This document shows positions 30,945 through 42,482 of a DNA stretch of 64,000 nt, piece after piece (position 1 is the first letter of the stretch; the number at the start of each line of letters is the position of its first letter). The position numbers and the translations under genes are program-made. Under the pieces are notes generated by a model. The model did not search any database. It had not been told where the DNA came from and worked only from the letters and a program-made list of their open reading frames with translations. The stretch covers positions 8,080,001 to 8,144,000 of the forward strand of contig JAWQUS010000003.1 in the NCBI GenBank assembly GCA_036365455.1. The letters are read 5' to 3'. The DNA is from Macrosoma leucophasiata (Eukaryota; Arthropoda; Insecta; Lepidoptera; Hedylidae).

Positions 30945-31400
30945 TTCAGGCAGTGTAATTTTAGGCTCAGGGTCATAACACCTTAAGCCTCAGGAGAGGC
31001 AACGCTTCTACACTGAAATCTCTGGTTTCATGTCGTTCATTATATTGTATTGTATTTATAGGCTACACTATATGCTTGTTTGCCACTTCATTACATAAAA
31101 AGCCAGATTTATTCATGCATTTAAGCTTATGCAAGGACCCACGATTTGTCTCGTTTAATTAATATTCACCCTAATGACATCACAGGGTACTTACATTACC
31201 AGAATGGGATAGCATTGGGATACTCCCAAAATCTCAGGCTTTGAACTGAGGATAGAATTCATGATATCAGTTTAGCAGTACCTAGTGGCTTGCTGCCACT
31301 TGTAACTACCATTGCAATACCAGTAATACCGAATCTGCCACCAAATAGTAGTGTTCAACACTATCGTGTTTAGGTTAGATGATAATGTAGGTATGGCTCC
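30945..31400 (+). repeat. Old family A fragments
   Basis: 30945-31100 retains 'cataacaccttaagcctcag' and 'tatgcttgtttgccacttca'. 31300-31400 retains 'agtagtgttcaacactatcg'. Both are strongly diverged. Confidence 0.5.
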
Positions 31401-32333
31401 ATAATATACTCAGAATGTGCAAATGCTTACGCTTCAAAAATGGTAATATTTTTATGTACAGATATTAGTTTTTATTTAGTATTTTGGTACTTAAAAATAT
31501 CAAATTGCTCGTGGCAAAAAACACATTGGTCACTGATAAAATGCACAGGCAATATATTATAAATGAATGAAGGTAATTGAATTAACATAATCGCTCAGTC
31601 ATTTGTATAAGTCGAGTGGTGTCACGAAACAACTTTTTGTGGCTTTTCTTATAGGTAAAAAATGGGACTTCATGCGCAATTTTTTTCTTAGCTTTACTCA
31701 ATAAAAAGTGAGTATTTACACAGGATATGTCAGATCTTTGTCTAACCGCGGGGCCTAAACCATGTTCGTTTACCTGCTATCGATTCTTTTATCCGTTGGC
31801 CGAAAAAAGTGTCCCAATAACAATTGGAGTCCGTGTTTATTGGAATACTGACAGGGGGATCTTTCGAGATGTCGTGCTCTCAAAATTGGTGCAATTTGCG
31901 ATCAAAAGTTAAATATTGGGACTGGCCGTAAAGACATTGCGGTTTATTTATTCTTGGATCCCACTGCAGGATTATGCTGCAAACATATTTATGTTTTAGA
32001 GAATATATATAATAATATTCATTAGGTCGCTTATCAAAGCAGTTATAGCGTATTTTTTATTAAATTATTTTTCTCTAACAGCCAGCAACACTTATTTGCG
32101 GCCAGATTTAATTTGACGGCCATATATCATATTAATGAGAACGAGTACATGTCGTAGTTTTCAGTAGGTACATACTGCTGAGCTGATTTGGAATCGGCGG
32201 TTGATCTTTCTCGAAGTTGGTCCTACGTAACTGGGTTTATCTTAGATAGGTATACATAGGTGTCAGCATCTTCGAGTGTAATGCCCTCAGTCAAAAGGAG
32301 TGGGTGCAATATGGACATTTGACATGATCTTCG
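31401..32333. other. Nothing recognised
   Basis: An AT-rich stretch without identifiable repeats. 31727-31912 is open for 61 codons but has no recognisable motif. Confidence 0.35.
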
Positions 32334-32690
32334 TCTTAATAATGGCAACCCATTATACGCCCCACGTCTGGGCACGAGTCTCTCCCCTTTTTTGGGGGGG
32401 GAGGCCTGGAGCTTACTCCACCACACTGCTCCAATGCGGATTGGTAGAGGTGGGTGGGTTAGTGGCCAACCCGCTGTCGGATGTTTTCAAACCACCCATT
32501 AGGCCTCCAACAAGGTTTAACGACTGCTATCTATCGATAGCAACCGACGGCTTAACGTGCCCTCCGAAGCACGGAAACGCGCATTTAATTTGCCACTAGC
32601 GGTCACCCATCACACTATCCGACCGCGCCCGTAGTGCTTAACCGAGTAGATCGCTTACGATCTACACCAGCCGCCGGGCCATGCGCGCTT
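32334..32690 (-). repeat. 5S-derived SINE family D, near full length, minus
   Basis: Contains 'gcccgtagtgcttaaccgag' (complement of the 5S-like box), 'actgctatctatcgatagca' and, at its 3' end (left), 'aatggcaacccattatacgc'. Confidence 0.8.
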
Positions 32691-32751
32691 CGTGTCTATA
32701 TATCTCTATATCTTCGTCTAATTCGCGTTTATTTTGAACACAACTCGATGA

Positions 32752-33042
32752 GTTTTTTTTTGTCATTAAGCGCCTAACAAGCATTCAGTTCACACTGATG
32801 GTAAATTAATACTGTAGCCTATAAACGTCTACATAAGAACCTGAGATTTCAATGTAGATGCGGTGTCATTAATGAGGTCTAAGTTATCGTGTCTCTGTGC
32901 CGGAAATAACAGGGCCGCTATAATCAGGTGGTTATGGTCAGCGATATCATGTTCCGGTCATTGTGAACACTACCTTTTAGAGGCAATTAGATTAAGAAAT
33001 GCGGTGATGTAGCTCCGTCACTGGAGCTATACCATCAGAAAA
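32752..33042 (-). repeat. Family A repeat, minus copy of a head-to-head pair
   Basis: Runs from 'ttttttttgtcattaagcgc' to 'tagctccgtcactggagcta'. Its 5' end faces the 5' end of the plus copy at 33070, with ~27 bp between that also contains a small inverted repeat ('agaatagc' / 'gctattct'). Confidence 0.8.
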
Positions 33043-33069
33043 AGAATAGCCAGGTTGCTATTCTTTCAT

Positions 33070-33353
33070 GTGGTGGTAGAGCTCCAGTGACGGAGCTCGC
33101 GGGCGTAGGCACCACAGCATTACCTAATATACTTGCCGCTAAATGGTAGTCTTCAGCACTATCATGTTCCGGTCAGGTGTTAATGTATGGCCTTCTAATT
33201 TCCGGCACAGAGGCATAACACCTTAGGCCTCGGGAGTAGTAACACATCTGCATTTTGACCTTGGTCTTTGTGTGGGTGTTGATAGGCCGCAGTCATTCAT
33301 CACTTTACATCAATGTCAACTGCATGCTTGTTTGTCACTTCCATTACATAAAA
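33070..33353 (+). repeat. Family A repeat, plus copy of a head-to-head pair
   Basis: 'gtggtggtagagctccagtg' through 'tgtttgtcacttccattaca'. It is nearly full length. Confidence 0.85.
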
Positions 33354-33640
33354 CAAAATGTTGCTATTTTTGTTGCCGTCTGGAAACTTCTTCATCATGT
33401 ACGATGAACCAATTATAAAATTATTTAACTCTGTTATCTGTTGTCAAAAACTAATAAAAAAAATCATTAATTATTTAAGCTTTTTTGCTAATTATAATAA
33501 AGGAAGTAATTTGTAGGAAATGAGTCACCTGAATTTGTTATATGTATAAACATGATTATTTATATAACTAACATTTGTTTTTAGTTCCTTTTATATTATG
33601 ATAATTTAGTTACACGTGCGGATAAGAAATATTTTATATT
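33354..33640. other. Nothing recognised
   Basis: AT-rich intergenic or intronic DNA. Confidence 0.35.
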
Positions 33641-33895
33641 GCCCGTGCCATAGAGCAACACCGGAGGGGAGTAGCCATATGTAGGCTTTCCCCTCTGTCA
33701 AAGTACAAGCCCAAATGGGCCTATACCTGTCGCCTGGATGTTTAAATGTGTGCGTGAAATTGTTTCTGTATTTTGTTAAAGTCAAGGTGTGAGTTTGGTA
33801 GTAATAGACGATTTTTGTAGTGTGCGTGTGTGTCGCACGTATTTCTCCCCGCAAAAAATGAAAGACTTTTTTTGGATCGGTAATAAACGCTACGG
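33641..33895 (-). mobile_element. MITE-like element K, inverted relative of 48485-48760
   Basis: Shares 'catagagcaac', 'gaggggagtagccatatg', 'tttcccctctgtcaaagtac' and 'tttgttaaagtcaaggtgtg' with 48485-48760 on opposite strands. Terminal G+C-rich blocks flank an AT-rich centre. Confidence 0.55.
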
Positions 33896-35543
33896 TCACG
33901 GAATAGATAAATAAGGATGGAAAGGCCTTTGCTTAAATTTCGTATTAGAACCAGTGTCGCCGTTTTTCTCCCACCATGCAATTTCTTACACAAATGTAAC
34001 ACCATCTCGACAGTCACCCACACATTAATCCTCAGGGCAGCTATTCGTTTGCGTAAGTTTGAATACTAAGATGTAACGCCCGTAGACAATAAACACTAGC
34101 ACGCACACAACAATATACTCACCAATAAACTAGTCGAAGTGTAGCGGACGCATTACATACTGTACATTGCAAGCGGAGACAGTAATAGCGTTAATTGAGA
34201 GAGTGCTTAACGAGCAATGTATTCGCTAGCAGTAACGTTTAAATAATGCAGTTTAAGTTCGAATATTCATATTCATTTGTATATATGTATGTTTTTTACA
34301 AGTATTATAACAATAAATGTTATTTGTGACTTGCGGTGAAAAGATATACCTCCTAGCTTTATACTTGAGGTCTGACAATTCATATTACATGTTAAAATTG
34401 GCACTACATGGTATTTTACCAAGAGATGCGTCGTTCGAAGCAGTCTACACGACACTACGAGCGGCGAACGAATGGTTCTGCCGAACTGTGTGTGTTCACG
34501 CATAGTTGTTGTGCGCTTGCAATGTGGGCGACATTATCATTCCATCTTTATTTATTTATTTCGTAGCTACGGTCGTCTCACACCACTGGACTAAACGGGT
34601 TGTAATTTTATAAGTAGATCGACTAATAGTATTATTTGTTAACTTGTTGAATCTAGTTGAAAGTTTTCCTTTTAAGTTCGCTATGTGTGTTATCGCCATG
34701 ATTTTTTTCACACGTCCAAAAATGTACCACCGTTTGGCTGGCAGAGGTGTCACACACACTTGAGTCTAACAAAAATGCCCACTTGGAAGCTTTATTTTTC
34801 ACAAACGTTTTCCTTGATTGAGAAAGTGTTTAAAAAACTAACAATATCCCACACTATTGGGGGTGTGAAAAAAAATACAGTCCTGATTTTCCGCATCGCT
34901 AATATGTATACCTATATACCTCAAAGCTACCGAAGCTTCATGGCTTAGTGGTGAAACGGCTGGACTGGTTAATTTGAGATCGCAGGTTCGATCCCGGCCC
35001 AAAGACATTTTTTCTTCCATTCGTGGCCCTGGGGCAATATCACCATCTTATGGCAGACTTATTTCAATGTGGGCAGTCCAGGATCTTTGAAGCACAAATA
35101 TAATTTGTTATGCTACGATCTTCTCCAAAACTTTTGAAAATTAATTACTATGAATATAATCTAGCTAATAATATTCATAGTAATGTGTGTGCACAAAAAA
35201 TAAATGAATATTTTCAATTAAAAGAAGTTTTTTTTTTCAATTTACTAAATCATACTCCCGCTAAAATGACACATATAAATGATGCCCTATGTAATATGCT
35301 AATAAGGTTATGATACATTTTATTTAAGCAATTTGAATAATATAAACAAATGGAAACACGTCCTATATACATATTATGTATGCAAAAAAAACCAATGGCA
35401 ACTTCATGTTTGGAAAGGATATTGATGTTCTTATTTTAACATTGAATCAGTGTAGAAGTGGTAACCGTAGAATTAAATCGTGTTCTGAGTTTCAATTGAA
35501 TAATATTATTGTTTTAGTTTTGCATTAATTTAATTATTACAAA
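33896..35543. other. 5' flank of the takeout gene with SINE pieces
   Basis: 34555-34605 is a minus-strand SINE C head ('gtctcacaccactggactaa'). 34940-35010 holds a tRNA-like SINE head ('tggcttagtggtgaaacggc', 'gcaggttcgatcccggccca'). A 67-codon AT-rich open frame at 35110-35313 has no motif I recognise. No clear TATA box precedes 35544. Confidence 0.4.
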
Positions 35544-35622
35544 ATGGATTATATACAGAAGAGTATTATTGTATCGGTACTAATTGTCCTTTTGGGTTGT
35601 GAAAGCTTAACAAAAGTCTCAC
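35544..35622 (+). CDS. Takeout-family exon 1 (signal peptide)
   Basis: 26 codons plus one base. The ATG lies in 'acaaaatgg', a good context, and the donor is 'gtaagt'. It encodes the secretion signal. Confidence 0.9.
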
Positions 35623-38600
35623 GTAAGTTTTTAATTTTATAGTCAACTGGCTGAACCGGCAAACTTCGTATTGCTTCAGTTTCAGAATTAAATAATGTGA
35701 CAAAGGTTTGATAGGTACGGACTATTTGTAGGTATGCGATTTGAAATTGTTGCGTTTATTATTTTCCTTACAATTTCTTCATATTTTATCAACGTTTAGA
35801 ACAACAGCTTTGACACATTACTTATTTTTGAGATAATACCTACTAAGTTTGTTGACAGCTAGTATGTTATATAAATATTATAAAGAGGAAACATTTGTGT
35901 TTTTGTACGTATGTTTGTAGCGTTATCATACAAAATCTGCTAGACCGAAATTAGCCGCTAGTATTACATAGGTATAGTGGAAATCACTACACATCACAGT
36001 TTTTACAATGGTTCACAAAGAGAATCTTTGGGTGAAATATTATTCTTTATTCTATGTTTCTGGTTAAAACATTGACTAACATGCAATAATTCCTAAGTAA
36101 TTTAATATTATCAATCATCCAAACTTAAAAAAAATAATAAAACTTTATTTAATTGTGAACTATTTTATAAGTACGAAATTATAAATGTCTGTATTTTTGC
36201 AGCGGATTTCATCACACCATGTCCTGGCTTGAAATCGGATTGCCTTAAGAGAGTTGTTCAAGAATCAATAGGGCCTTTCTCGAAGGGTATACCGAGTTTG
36301 GGCCTCATGTCAACAGATCCGTTACGCAAGGATAAAATTGAATTACCATTGCCTGGTCTAAAGATAACTTTCCTAAATGGAGTGGTCACTGGTCTTCGGA
36401 AATGTGTTGTTGATAATGTAAAGTGAGTATTCATAAATATATAATAGCAACCCTTGATACGTCCCACTGCTGGGCACGAGTCTCTCTCCATCTTGGGAGG
36501 AGGCCTGGAGCCTACCCCATCACGCTGCTCCAATGCGGGTTGGTGGCGATAAGGGTTAGTGGCCAACCCGATGTCGGATGTTGCCGACAAGATTTAACGA
36601 CTGCTATCTATCGATAGCAACCGGGACCGATGGCTTAACGTGCCGTCCGAGGTACGAAAAAGCGCATTTAAAAAAAAATAGCTTTAAAGTGCCAATTTTC
36701 ATTACAGTCAAGTGTCCCCCCTCTACCAACTCCTTCTACCGACTATGTATGGTTGTTACTAGAAATTCGAACTTTACGGAAATATATATAAGTAGCAACT
36801 TAAAACGAAATTAAAAGGAAAACTTAGTTACACTTAAGTTGGCTTTACAGGTTTGCGAGTAATAGTTGAACAAATGTAATTTACTTGAAAATTTTGAACA
36901 ACTCCATAGAAAATATGTATTTTTTTTTCATTATATTATTTTACCCTAATAACTACGGCACCCTACACTGCGCGTGGCCCGACACGCACTTGACCAGTTT
37001 TTTTATGGTATGATGGTGGTAAACATGCATGCCGTTCACATTGATGGTAAGTGATTACTGCAGCCTATAGGCATCTACAGAAAAACTAAAGGACAATCTG
37101 GACATGCGTTTGGAAATCTTAGATTTCTTATCCTGAAGTCTAGCCCCCTTATTCATAAACGTATTTTAACTAAAGTGTAGCTAATCTCTCCTTTGTCTTT
37201 TTCTATCCTGCACATTGGACAATGCAACTGACAAAGACAAAGCATTACATAGATAAAACGTATCTAATGTACGTTTATGAATAAGGGGGTTAGATTTTTT
37301 ATCTCTGTGACGGCCACTGCGATCGACGTCTTTCGGCTGGAGTGACTAACGTTCACAAGCGATTATATACTTATGTATGTATGTATCTTCACGCCAAGTC
37401 CCTTACGGCGTAGGCAGAGAGTGTAAAGCGCCAGATATTCCGGTCCTGACACATTTTCTATATACGTGCACGTCGATTCCTAAGACTTTTGACCCCACCC
37501 TCAGACAGTACTCGACCTATTTGGTCATGGTAGGTCAGTCTTGGCCTTCGTGGGCCTCTGCAACCATCCACATTCGCGATGTATATCTGTTTAGTCATTC
37601 GGTTATTCGACATTCTTTCTATAGTAATATATTTTTTGTTGAATGACGTTAGTTATTAATTAGTACAATCATGTTACAGGTATGAAAACTCCGGGGCAGA
37701 CCTTAGAATGCACTGTAATATAACAGTCAAAGGAAAATACAGAGCTGTAGGAAGACTTTTACTTTTTACTATAGACGGAGATGGTGATGCAAAAATTAAA
37801 AGCAGTAAGTACGAGTATAGTAATTATCTTATTTTTATTTAAATAAATTATGCGTCAAGTAGTACTTTGTCTGCTATGGACTCCTAAACTACAAACTAAA
37901 TGTGACAAACAAGCATGCAGTTCACATGGATTTTTGCTGGTGGTAGAGCTCTAATGACAGAGCTCGCGGGCGTAGGTATCACCGCATTACCTCTATCTGC
38001 CGCCAAATGGTAGTCACGCTAAAATATTGTCGTGTCCAGACGACGAAATAACAGGTCATAATCATTTCAAGCTTAACCAACTGGACACAACTGTGTCCGG
38101 TCACTTGTGTCGAGTTGACGAATAACCCGTGTTCAGCGCTATCGTGTTCCGGTTATATCCGGTTCTATAGGTAACAACTTAGGTCTCAGATGGCAACGCA
38201 TCTGCATTTTGACCTCAGGTTTTTATGTAGATGTCTATAGGCTACAGTCATCACTTAACATCAATGTGAGCTGCACGTTTATTCGCGACCCTTCGAATCA
38301 AACGGTCATCTCACACCGCTGGACTAACCGGGTCGTCGTTATCTATTATTGTGATTAAACTTCATATACCTACCTAATTAATCCAAATATAGTTTAATTA
38401 TTTATGTTTTTTTGCTTAGTTTCACGGAGGAAACAATCTAGATATATGAATTCAGTCTATATTTAGTTTAATTTGTTCATTTAAACATTGTTATTTAAAT
38501 ATAACAATTTAATATTTATAATTAGAGCCGGCCTTGCCTTTTTTTGTATATTAGGTATTTATTGTTATATTTAATTTAAAATTTTACACATGCACTCGAA

Positions 38601-41600
38601 TAAAATGACATTACCTATACCTATATATTTTTTTTTAACAATTTAAATACAGGTTTTACATATCTAATATACATAATAATATTTATCAGATATTAATCTA
38701 GTTCCATGAACCAAATAATTCAACGCAATATCCTTTTTATATAAATACTTACGTTCTTAAAGAAAAAACAATTTAGTCTTTTTGGTTTTTATATCAAATT
38801 TATTAAGGCAATATGATGAAAATCTTAATCTATATGAATTACGCGTCACCCTGTTTTTTTCGCGATGCACTCCTAAACTACTTAGGTAAGCGATATTTAA
38901 ACTCCGCACACTATCTGCAGTTTGGTCCAGCTTGAAAGATAGGATAGCTTACAACTCAATTTATCGTCACAATATTATGTTACTACCTAAATTGCACCCG
39001 TAGGAAGCCGGTTCGGAATTGAAAACATGAAAAAACTAAATCTTATTCTAAGAAGAGTGAAACCAATGGCGTAGCAATATTTAGCTTTTAGCGGAGGCAC
39101 ACCGCGGACACTCCGCCAAAATTCCATACAAACGCTTATTTGGACTCTATTACACAGACATCAATTAGTGACGTGTATTCACACGTGCACCTGTGTGCGT
39201 AGCACGTAGACATTACCAACCGTCGCCCATAAGAGGGGAGGAGATTGGGTGATGCGGGGAAATCGGGCGGGACGTCCATTGTCCAAGTGTCCATTCTATA
39301 CGTAGTATTATTACATATTCTCTGGCGGAGGGCCCGAATAAAATTTTGTTAACAATTTTGTTTTTAAGGGTGCATGAATTGTTAGCGCGAAAAAAAATGG
39401 CTTTGACCATGCGTGGAATTTCTTACTTTACCTCATCCATTTGGTCCAAATAAAAGTAAAGAAGGACGCGCAAGCAAAATAAAAGGACATTTTCCTCCTT
39501 ATTCGTTGGGGGTTACTATAGCCCGGGGGTCCCGTATAATACGTAGATACTGTGTAAGCTACGCCCCTGACTGAAACTAAACTAAAAGGTCGGAGGTTTG
39601 AGGTGCCCTTGAATATCCAATGTTTAATTACTGTTGTTTCATTGCAGAAAATATGATGTTGCATATTAAAGCCAAATTCCAGGACACGGTACGCAATGGT
39701 GTTACGTACCACGAGGTAAAGGATGCTAAAGTGGATTACGTGTTTGGCGATAGAGTGACCTTCGACTTGACAAATCTCTTCAAAGATAGTCGTGAACTGA
39801 GTATGTATTCCTAAAATTATTATTAAAAAAAGTATTCTACGCCTGTATTCGCCGAATGAGTAGGGACAGGTACATGCAAAATGGCACAATTCGTCGGTTA
39901 AAAAAAAAATTACACTCACAGCTCTACAATAAGAATAAAAAATCGTTTTTTTTTTGTTCTGTTAATTGTATACTGCATTGACTATAATTATAATCGTTCC
40001 TATAGGACAAGTTCCTCAATAGTCTAGTGAGACTAGGCCACTAGTACTGCACTCCTGAGTTTGATCCCCGGGAATATAGAGCTATTAGAATATATAAGTA
40101 TTCCCGAAGATGTAAATGGGCTTGCTATACGAAATAAAACCAAATTAGTGAATCGTGAGTGTTTGCATGTATGTTTGTATATATCTGTGTCTGTCTCACC
40201 CTTTCGGGGTGTACAGGCAAGGTAACGTATGTATGTATCTTCACGCCAAGCCTCTAACGGTCTAGGCAGAGTGTGGAGCGCCAGATTGTGAGACCCTGGT
40301 TCTCACACACCTCCCTTGCTTTTTCTACATTTAGGATTCTTCTTAGGAGTCGGCGTGTATGTATGAAGAATCATTCCCTTCGTATATGCACGCCAACTCC
40401 TAAAACTTTTTTTTTAACTCTTCCCTCACCAAAAAAATTGAAAATTTTTAAAAAATCATTAGGAAACAAGGTTACGTCAGTCATTTATAAGTCAAGCCTG
40501 CATTTTGGAATATTTGTAAATAAAAACACAAAAAAAGATAGTACAGAATTGATTAAAAATAGATGCAGTAAACTGAATGATATGACCATTTATTTTTGCT
40601 AAAAATACCGCTTTCAATGCCGAACGAAGTCACGCCGTAGAACTTTAGTCGGCGTATATACGTTAAATACGCCATTGCTGTTATTTTTTTTTATTTATTT
40701 AGATTTGGGTTTGGAAAATTTTTTCGTTCGTTTTATGTTCTTCGATTTTTAGTGTGTTCTACACACATTTATCAGGAAAACTGAACCCTACGTTGCGTGT
40801 GTCCCGTCACGTACTCGGTCGGTTTATTTAAAGAAACTCGACCAAGTGTATAATATAAAAACAATAATGTATCATAAACAATGAAAATTGAATTAATATT
40901 TTGTCAATCATGTTTGCAATGGAAATTGGAAATAAGTAATTTATTATTTTCCTATATTGGCCAATATCGCCTGGTAAAGTATTCAAGTGAAACGTAATGG
41001 GATAATAATTGTACCTGTAAGATAAATTTATTGTCTCTCAAAGCCATAATAACTCGTAATCCCTACGAAGCGATATTAAATTCATCCCGACAACTTTTAA
41101 TGGGTTTCAAACTGATTGATTTCTATGGGAAAATAAATTTTAGCGGTTACTGAGTACTTTGCAACGTAGGAAACTAATAGCATGTGGTTGTGCTGTAAGC
41201 CTATCTATGCGTTAATATAAATTATGTAAGTAGACTGGGATATCTGGCGCTCTACACTCTCTGCCTACCCCGTTAGGGATCTGGCGTGAAGATACATATA
41301 AATAAATATATGTATTTCACGCTATAATAATTATATATTTATATGTAAGTAGACAAAGTGGAGGTATTCCAAGTATATTTTGTATATTTAGTAAGCTGGC
41401 TGCACTGTGTGTGACATAGGCCCGATCCGATCACTGTATTAGTATCACCGATGTGTATGATGATCGCCTATTTGGAAGAGTAATGATATGCCATCATGAT
41501 CTGCAATCTTGATACACCGATCTGATACAAAACCCCTCCAAGTAGGCGACCTAATTAGGTACCGACGATACGGTTACGTTGATCGGATCGTTAATACATA

Positions 41601-42266
41601 CCTATCTGGTTCCGCTTTTTATACAGTGCAGTGGTGTAGAGAGTTATAATGCGGATATTGTAGTATAACCCCAAATTAAAAACCTATAGCTTGAAAAATT
41701 TAAATTAGAAAACCTCACGCCGAGATTTTTTTTAGTGTACGCGGCATTTTGCCACCATTGCGGCGTTTGTTTTGCTGCTTGACTATGGGTGCGATTCACA
41801 GACCGCACTACGACTTTACTTTTCTCAAAACTCATACATTTCTGACAGTTCTAAGGATACTTCGCTCAAAGTAAAGTCAAAGTGTGCTCTGTGACTCTCA
41901 GCCTATCACCCTATGACTACATGAGATGTTGAGTTTGTTACTTTGTGTTGCACTTACAGGGCTAAACCGCTAACTCGTTTAAAAAAAGTTTTTTTTTTGT
42001 TTTATTTATTTTAAGATTGATTGACTTCTGTAGATATTTATAATACCTTTACCCCACATTTACCTAACCTAATTTACCTATTGTATTTATTAAAATATTT
42101 ATATTGAATTCCAGGTCAAACTGTTGTGCAATTCCTGAACGAGAATTGGCAACAAGTAATAGACGAGTTTGGAAAACCTGTGGTCAACACAGTATTTGAT
42201 CTCGCACTAGACGTAATTAAAAAATTCTTCCGTTCTGTACCCAAAGATGAAATTATCATTAATTAA
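35544..42266 (+). CDS. Takeout / juvenile hormone binding protein family, five exons, 242 aa
   Basis: The exons are 35544-35622, 36203-36422, 37680-37804, 39648-39800 and 42115-42266; all four introns are GT/AG and the phases join into 242 codons plus TAA. Residues 1-23 form a hydrophobic signal peptide (core 'IIVSVLIVLLG'). The mature N-terminus 'DFITPCPGLKSDCLKRVVQE' carries the conserved Cys pair of takeout/JHBP proteins. It is followed by 'IPSLGLMSTDPLRKDKIELP', a third Cys in 'LRKCVVDNVK', an N-glycosylation site 'NIT', 'DVKVDY'-like 'DAKVDYVFGDRVTFDL' and a C-terminal amphipathic helix ending 'FFRSVPKDEIII'. The length fits the family (~240-250). Members are secreted haemolymph or tissue carriers with a TULIP fold that bind juvenile hormone or other hydrophobic ligands; the ligand cannot be told from sequence. 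Transposon relics fill introns 1-4. Confidence 0.92.
35648..35990 (+). repeat. Intron 1 repeats of the takeout gene
   Basis: 35648-35875 is the 'ggctgaaccggcaaacttcg' family (see 22181). 35877-35990 starts 'tataaagaggaaacatttgt' like 54538. Both are partial. Confidence 0.45.
36203..36422 (+). CDS. Takeout-family exon 2
   Basis: 220 bp, acceptor 'tatttttgcag', donor 'gtgagt'. It holds the conserved N-terminal Cys pair and the third Cys. A 5S-derived SINE begins about 21 bp after the donor. Confidence 0.92.
36444..36670 (-). repeat. 5S-derived SINE family D, 5'-truncated, minus, in takeout intron 2
   Basis: 'aatagcaacccttgatacgt' (3' end) to 'acgtgccgtccgaggtacga'. The 5S head is lost. The 3' end faces the exon 2 donor at a distance of about 21 bp. 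Confidence 0.75.
36685..37000 (-). repeat. Repeat family H fragment
   Basis: 'gtgccaattttcattacagt', 'ggtttgcgagtaatagttg' and 'cccgacacgcacttgaccag', matching the end of 25276-25905. Confidence 0.6.
37010..37115 (-). repeat. Family A fragment
   Basis: 'gccgttcacattgatggtaa' and 'tactgcagcctataggcatc' match the complement of the 3' half of family A. Confidence 0.6.
37144..37289. mobile_element. Palindromic-end MITE
   Basis: 'cccccttattcataaacgta' at the left is exactly complementary to the right end. The interior carries 'aatctctcctttgtcttttt' and 'tgacaaagacaaagcatt', which also pair imperfectly. ~146 bp with no ORF. It is flanked by 'tag' on both sides (a possible 3-bp target duplication). 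A half copy is at 21957. Confidence 0.75.
37372..37625 (-). repeat. RTE-like LINE 3' fragment
   Basis: 'tatgtatgtatcttcacgcc' through 'ttctttctatagt'. Its minus-strand reading, 'PTMTK' and 'ERMS'-like, parallels the C-terminus of the LINE at 4850, with deletions. Confidence 0.7.
37680..37804 (+). CDS. Takeout-family exon 3
   Basis: 125 bp, acceptor 'catgttacag', donor 'gtaagt'. It encodes 'YENSGADLRMHCNITVKGKY' and 'LLLFTIDGDGDAKIKS', beta-strand-rich core sequence. Confidence 0.9.
37931..38283 (+). repeat. Family A repeat with ~100-bp internal insertion
   Basis: The copy is normal to 'ccgccaaatggtagt' (about 38014). It then carries ~100 bp containing repeated 'gtgtcc' motifs ('ggacacaactgtgtcc' palindrome) before resuming at 'gtgttcagcgctatcgtgtt'. 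It may be an insertion of another small element. Confidence 0.65.
38284..38336 (-). repeat. SINE family C head fragment
   Basis: 'tcgaatcaaacggtcatctc' and 'ccgctggactaaccgggtcg' are the complement of the tRNA-like head only. Confidence 0.65.
38337..39647. other. Takeout intron 3, mostly unassigned
   Basis: AT-rich to about 38880, then more mixed sequence. No repeat family or exon was recognised. Confidence 0.35.
39648..39800 (+). CDS. Takeout-family exon 4
   Basis: 153 bp, acceptor 'gtttcattgcag', donor 'gtatgt'. It encodes 'KNMMLHIKAKFQDTVRNGVT' and 'YVFGDRVTFDLTNLF'. Confidence 0.9.
39836..40228. repeat. Two diverged SINE B copies in takeout intron 4
   Basis: 39836-39905 (minus, 3' end only: 'acgcctgtattcgccgaatg') and 40013-40228 (plus: 'ctcaatagtctagtgagact', 'gagtttgatccccggg', 'ccctttcggggtgtacaggc'). 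Confidence 0.55.
40229..40415 (-). repeat. RTE-like LINE 3' fragment
   Basis: 'gtatgtatcttcacgccaag' and 'gtatatgcacgccaactcct' are the tail of the RTE-like family, with an extra partial repeat of the 'aggattctt' block. Confidence 0.6.
40416..42114. repeat. Takeout intron 4: family H, RTE-like tail and two small MITEs
   Basis: 40740-40850 is a family H relic. 41232-41300 is a plus-strand-oriented RTE-like tail ('ctctgcctaccccgttaggg'). 41420-41595 is an inverted-arm element ('cccgatccgatcactg' against 'tgatcggatcgt', with inner 'tgatcgcctatttgg' against 'ccaagtaggcgacc'). 41787-41908 is another ('attcacagaccgcactacga' against 'gtgtgctctgtgactct'). The rest is AT-rich. Confidence 0.55.
42115..42266 (+). 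CDS. Takeout-family exon 5 (C-terminus)
   Basis: 152 bp, acceptor 'gaattccag', stop TAA at 42264-42266. It encodes 'QTVVQFLNENWQQVIDEFGK' and the terminal helix typical of the family. Confidence 0.92.
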
Positions 42267-42296
42267 GATAGTAAAATTATTTTTGTGATAACTAAA

Positions 42297-42302
42297 AATA
42301 AA
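42297..42302 (+). promoter_or_regulatory. Polyadenylation signal AATAAA of the takeout gene
   Basis: The canonical hexamer is 31 bp after the stop codon and followed by a T-rich stretch near 42323-42333. Confidence 0.7.
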
Positions 42303-42482
42303 TAGGTTTTAGGGTAACAGATTTGTTTTTTTTTCATAAACAACACCCGCATCACATCTAATATATTTATTCGTCAGCAGATGCTGACAAAAGGTTGCCA
42401 TGAGAGATTATTTTTATTTTTGAAGTCATTTGAAGGGCTACATTTCTTCACTTAATCTTACCCAAGCATCGTTCATCGTCAT

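Noticed and set aside
34400..34503. Candidate linking exon ending 'RTTHLL' with donor 'gtaaaa'
   Set aside because: The exit phase fits, but the acceptor needed for the entry phase is weak and the sequence has no family resemblance.
34940..35010. tRNA-like A/B boxes ('tggcttagtggtgaaacgg', 'ggttcgatcccgg')
   Set aside because: Spacing and flanks fit a SINE head; no mature tRNA fold could be closed by eye.
40390..40602. Possible second Penelope-like fragment ('LHFGIFVNKNTKKDSTELIK')
   Set aside because: The resemblance to the linker between RT and GIY-YIG is weak, and no GIY-YIG or RT motif follows.
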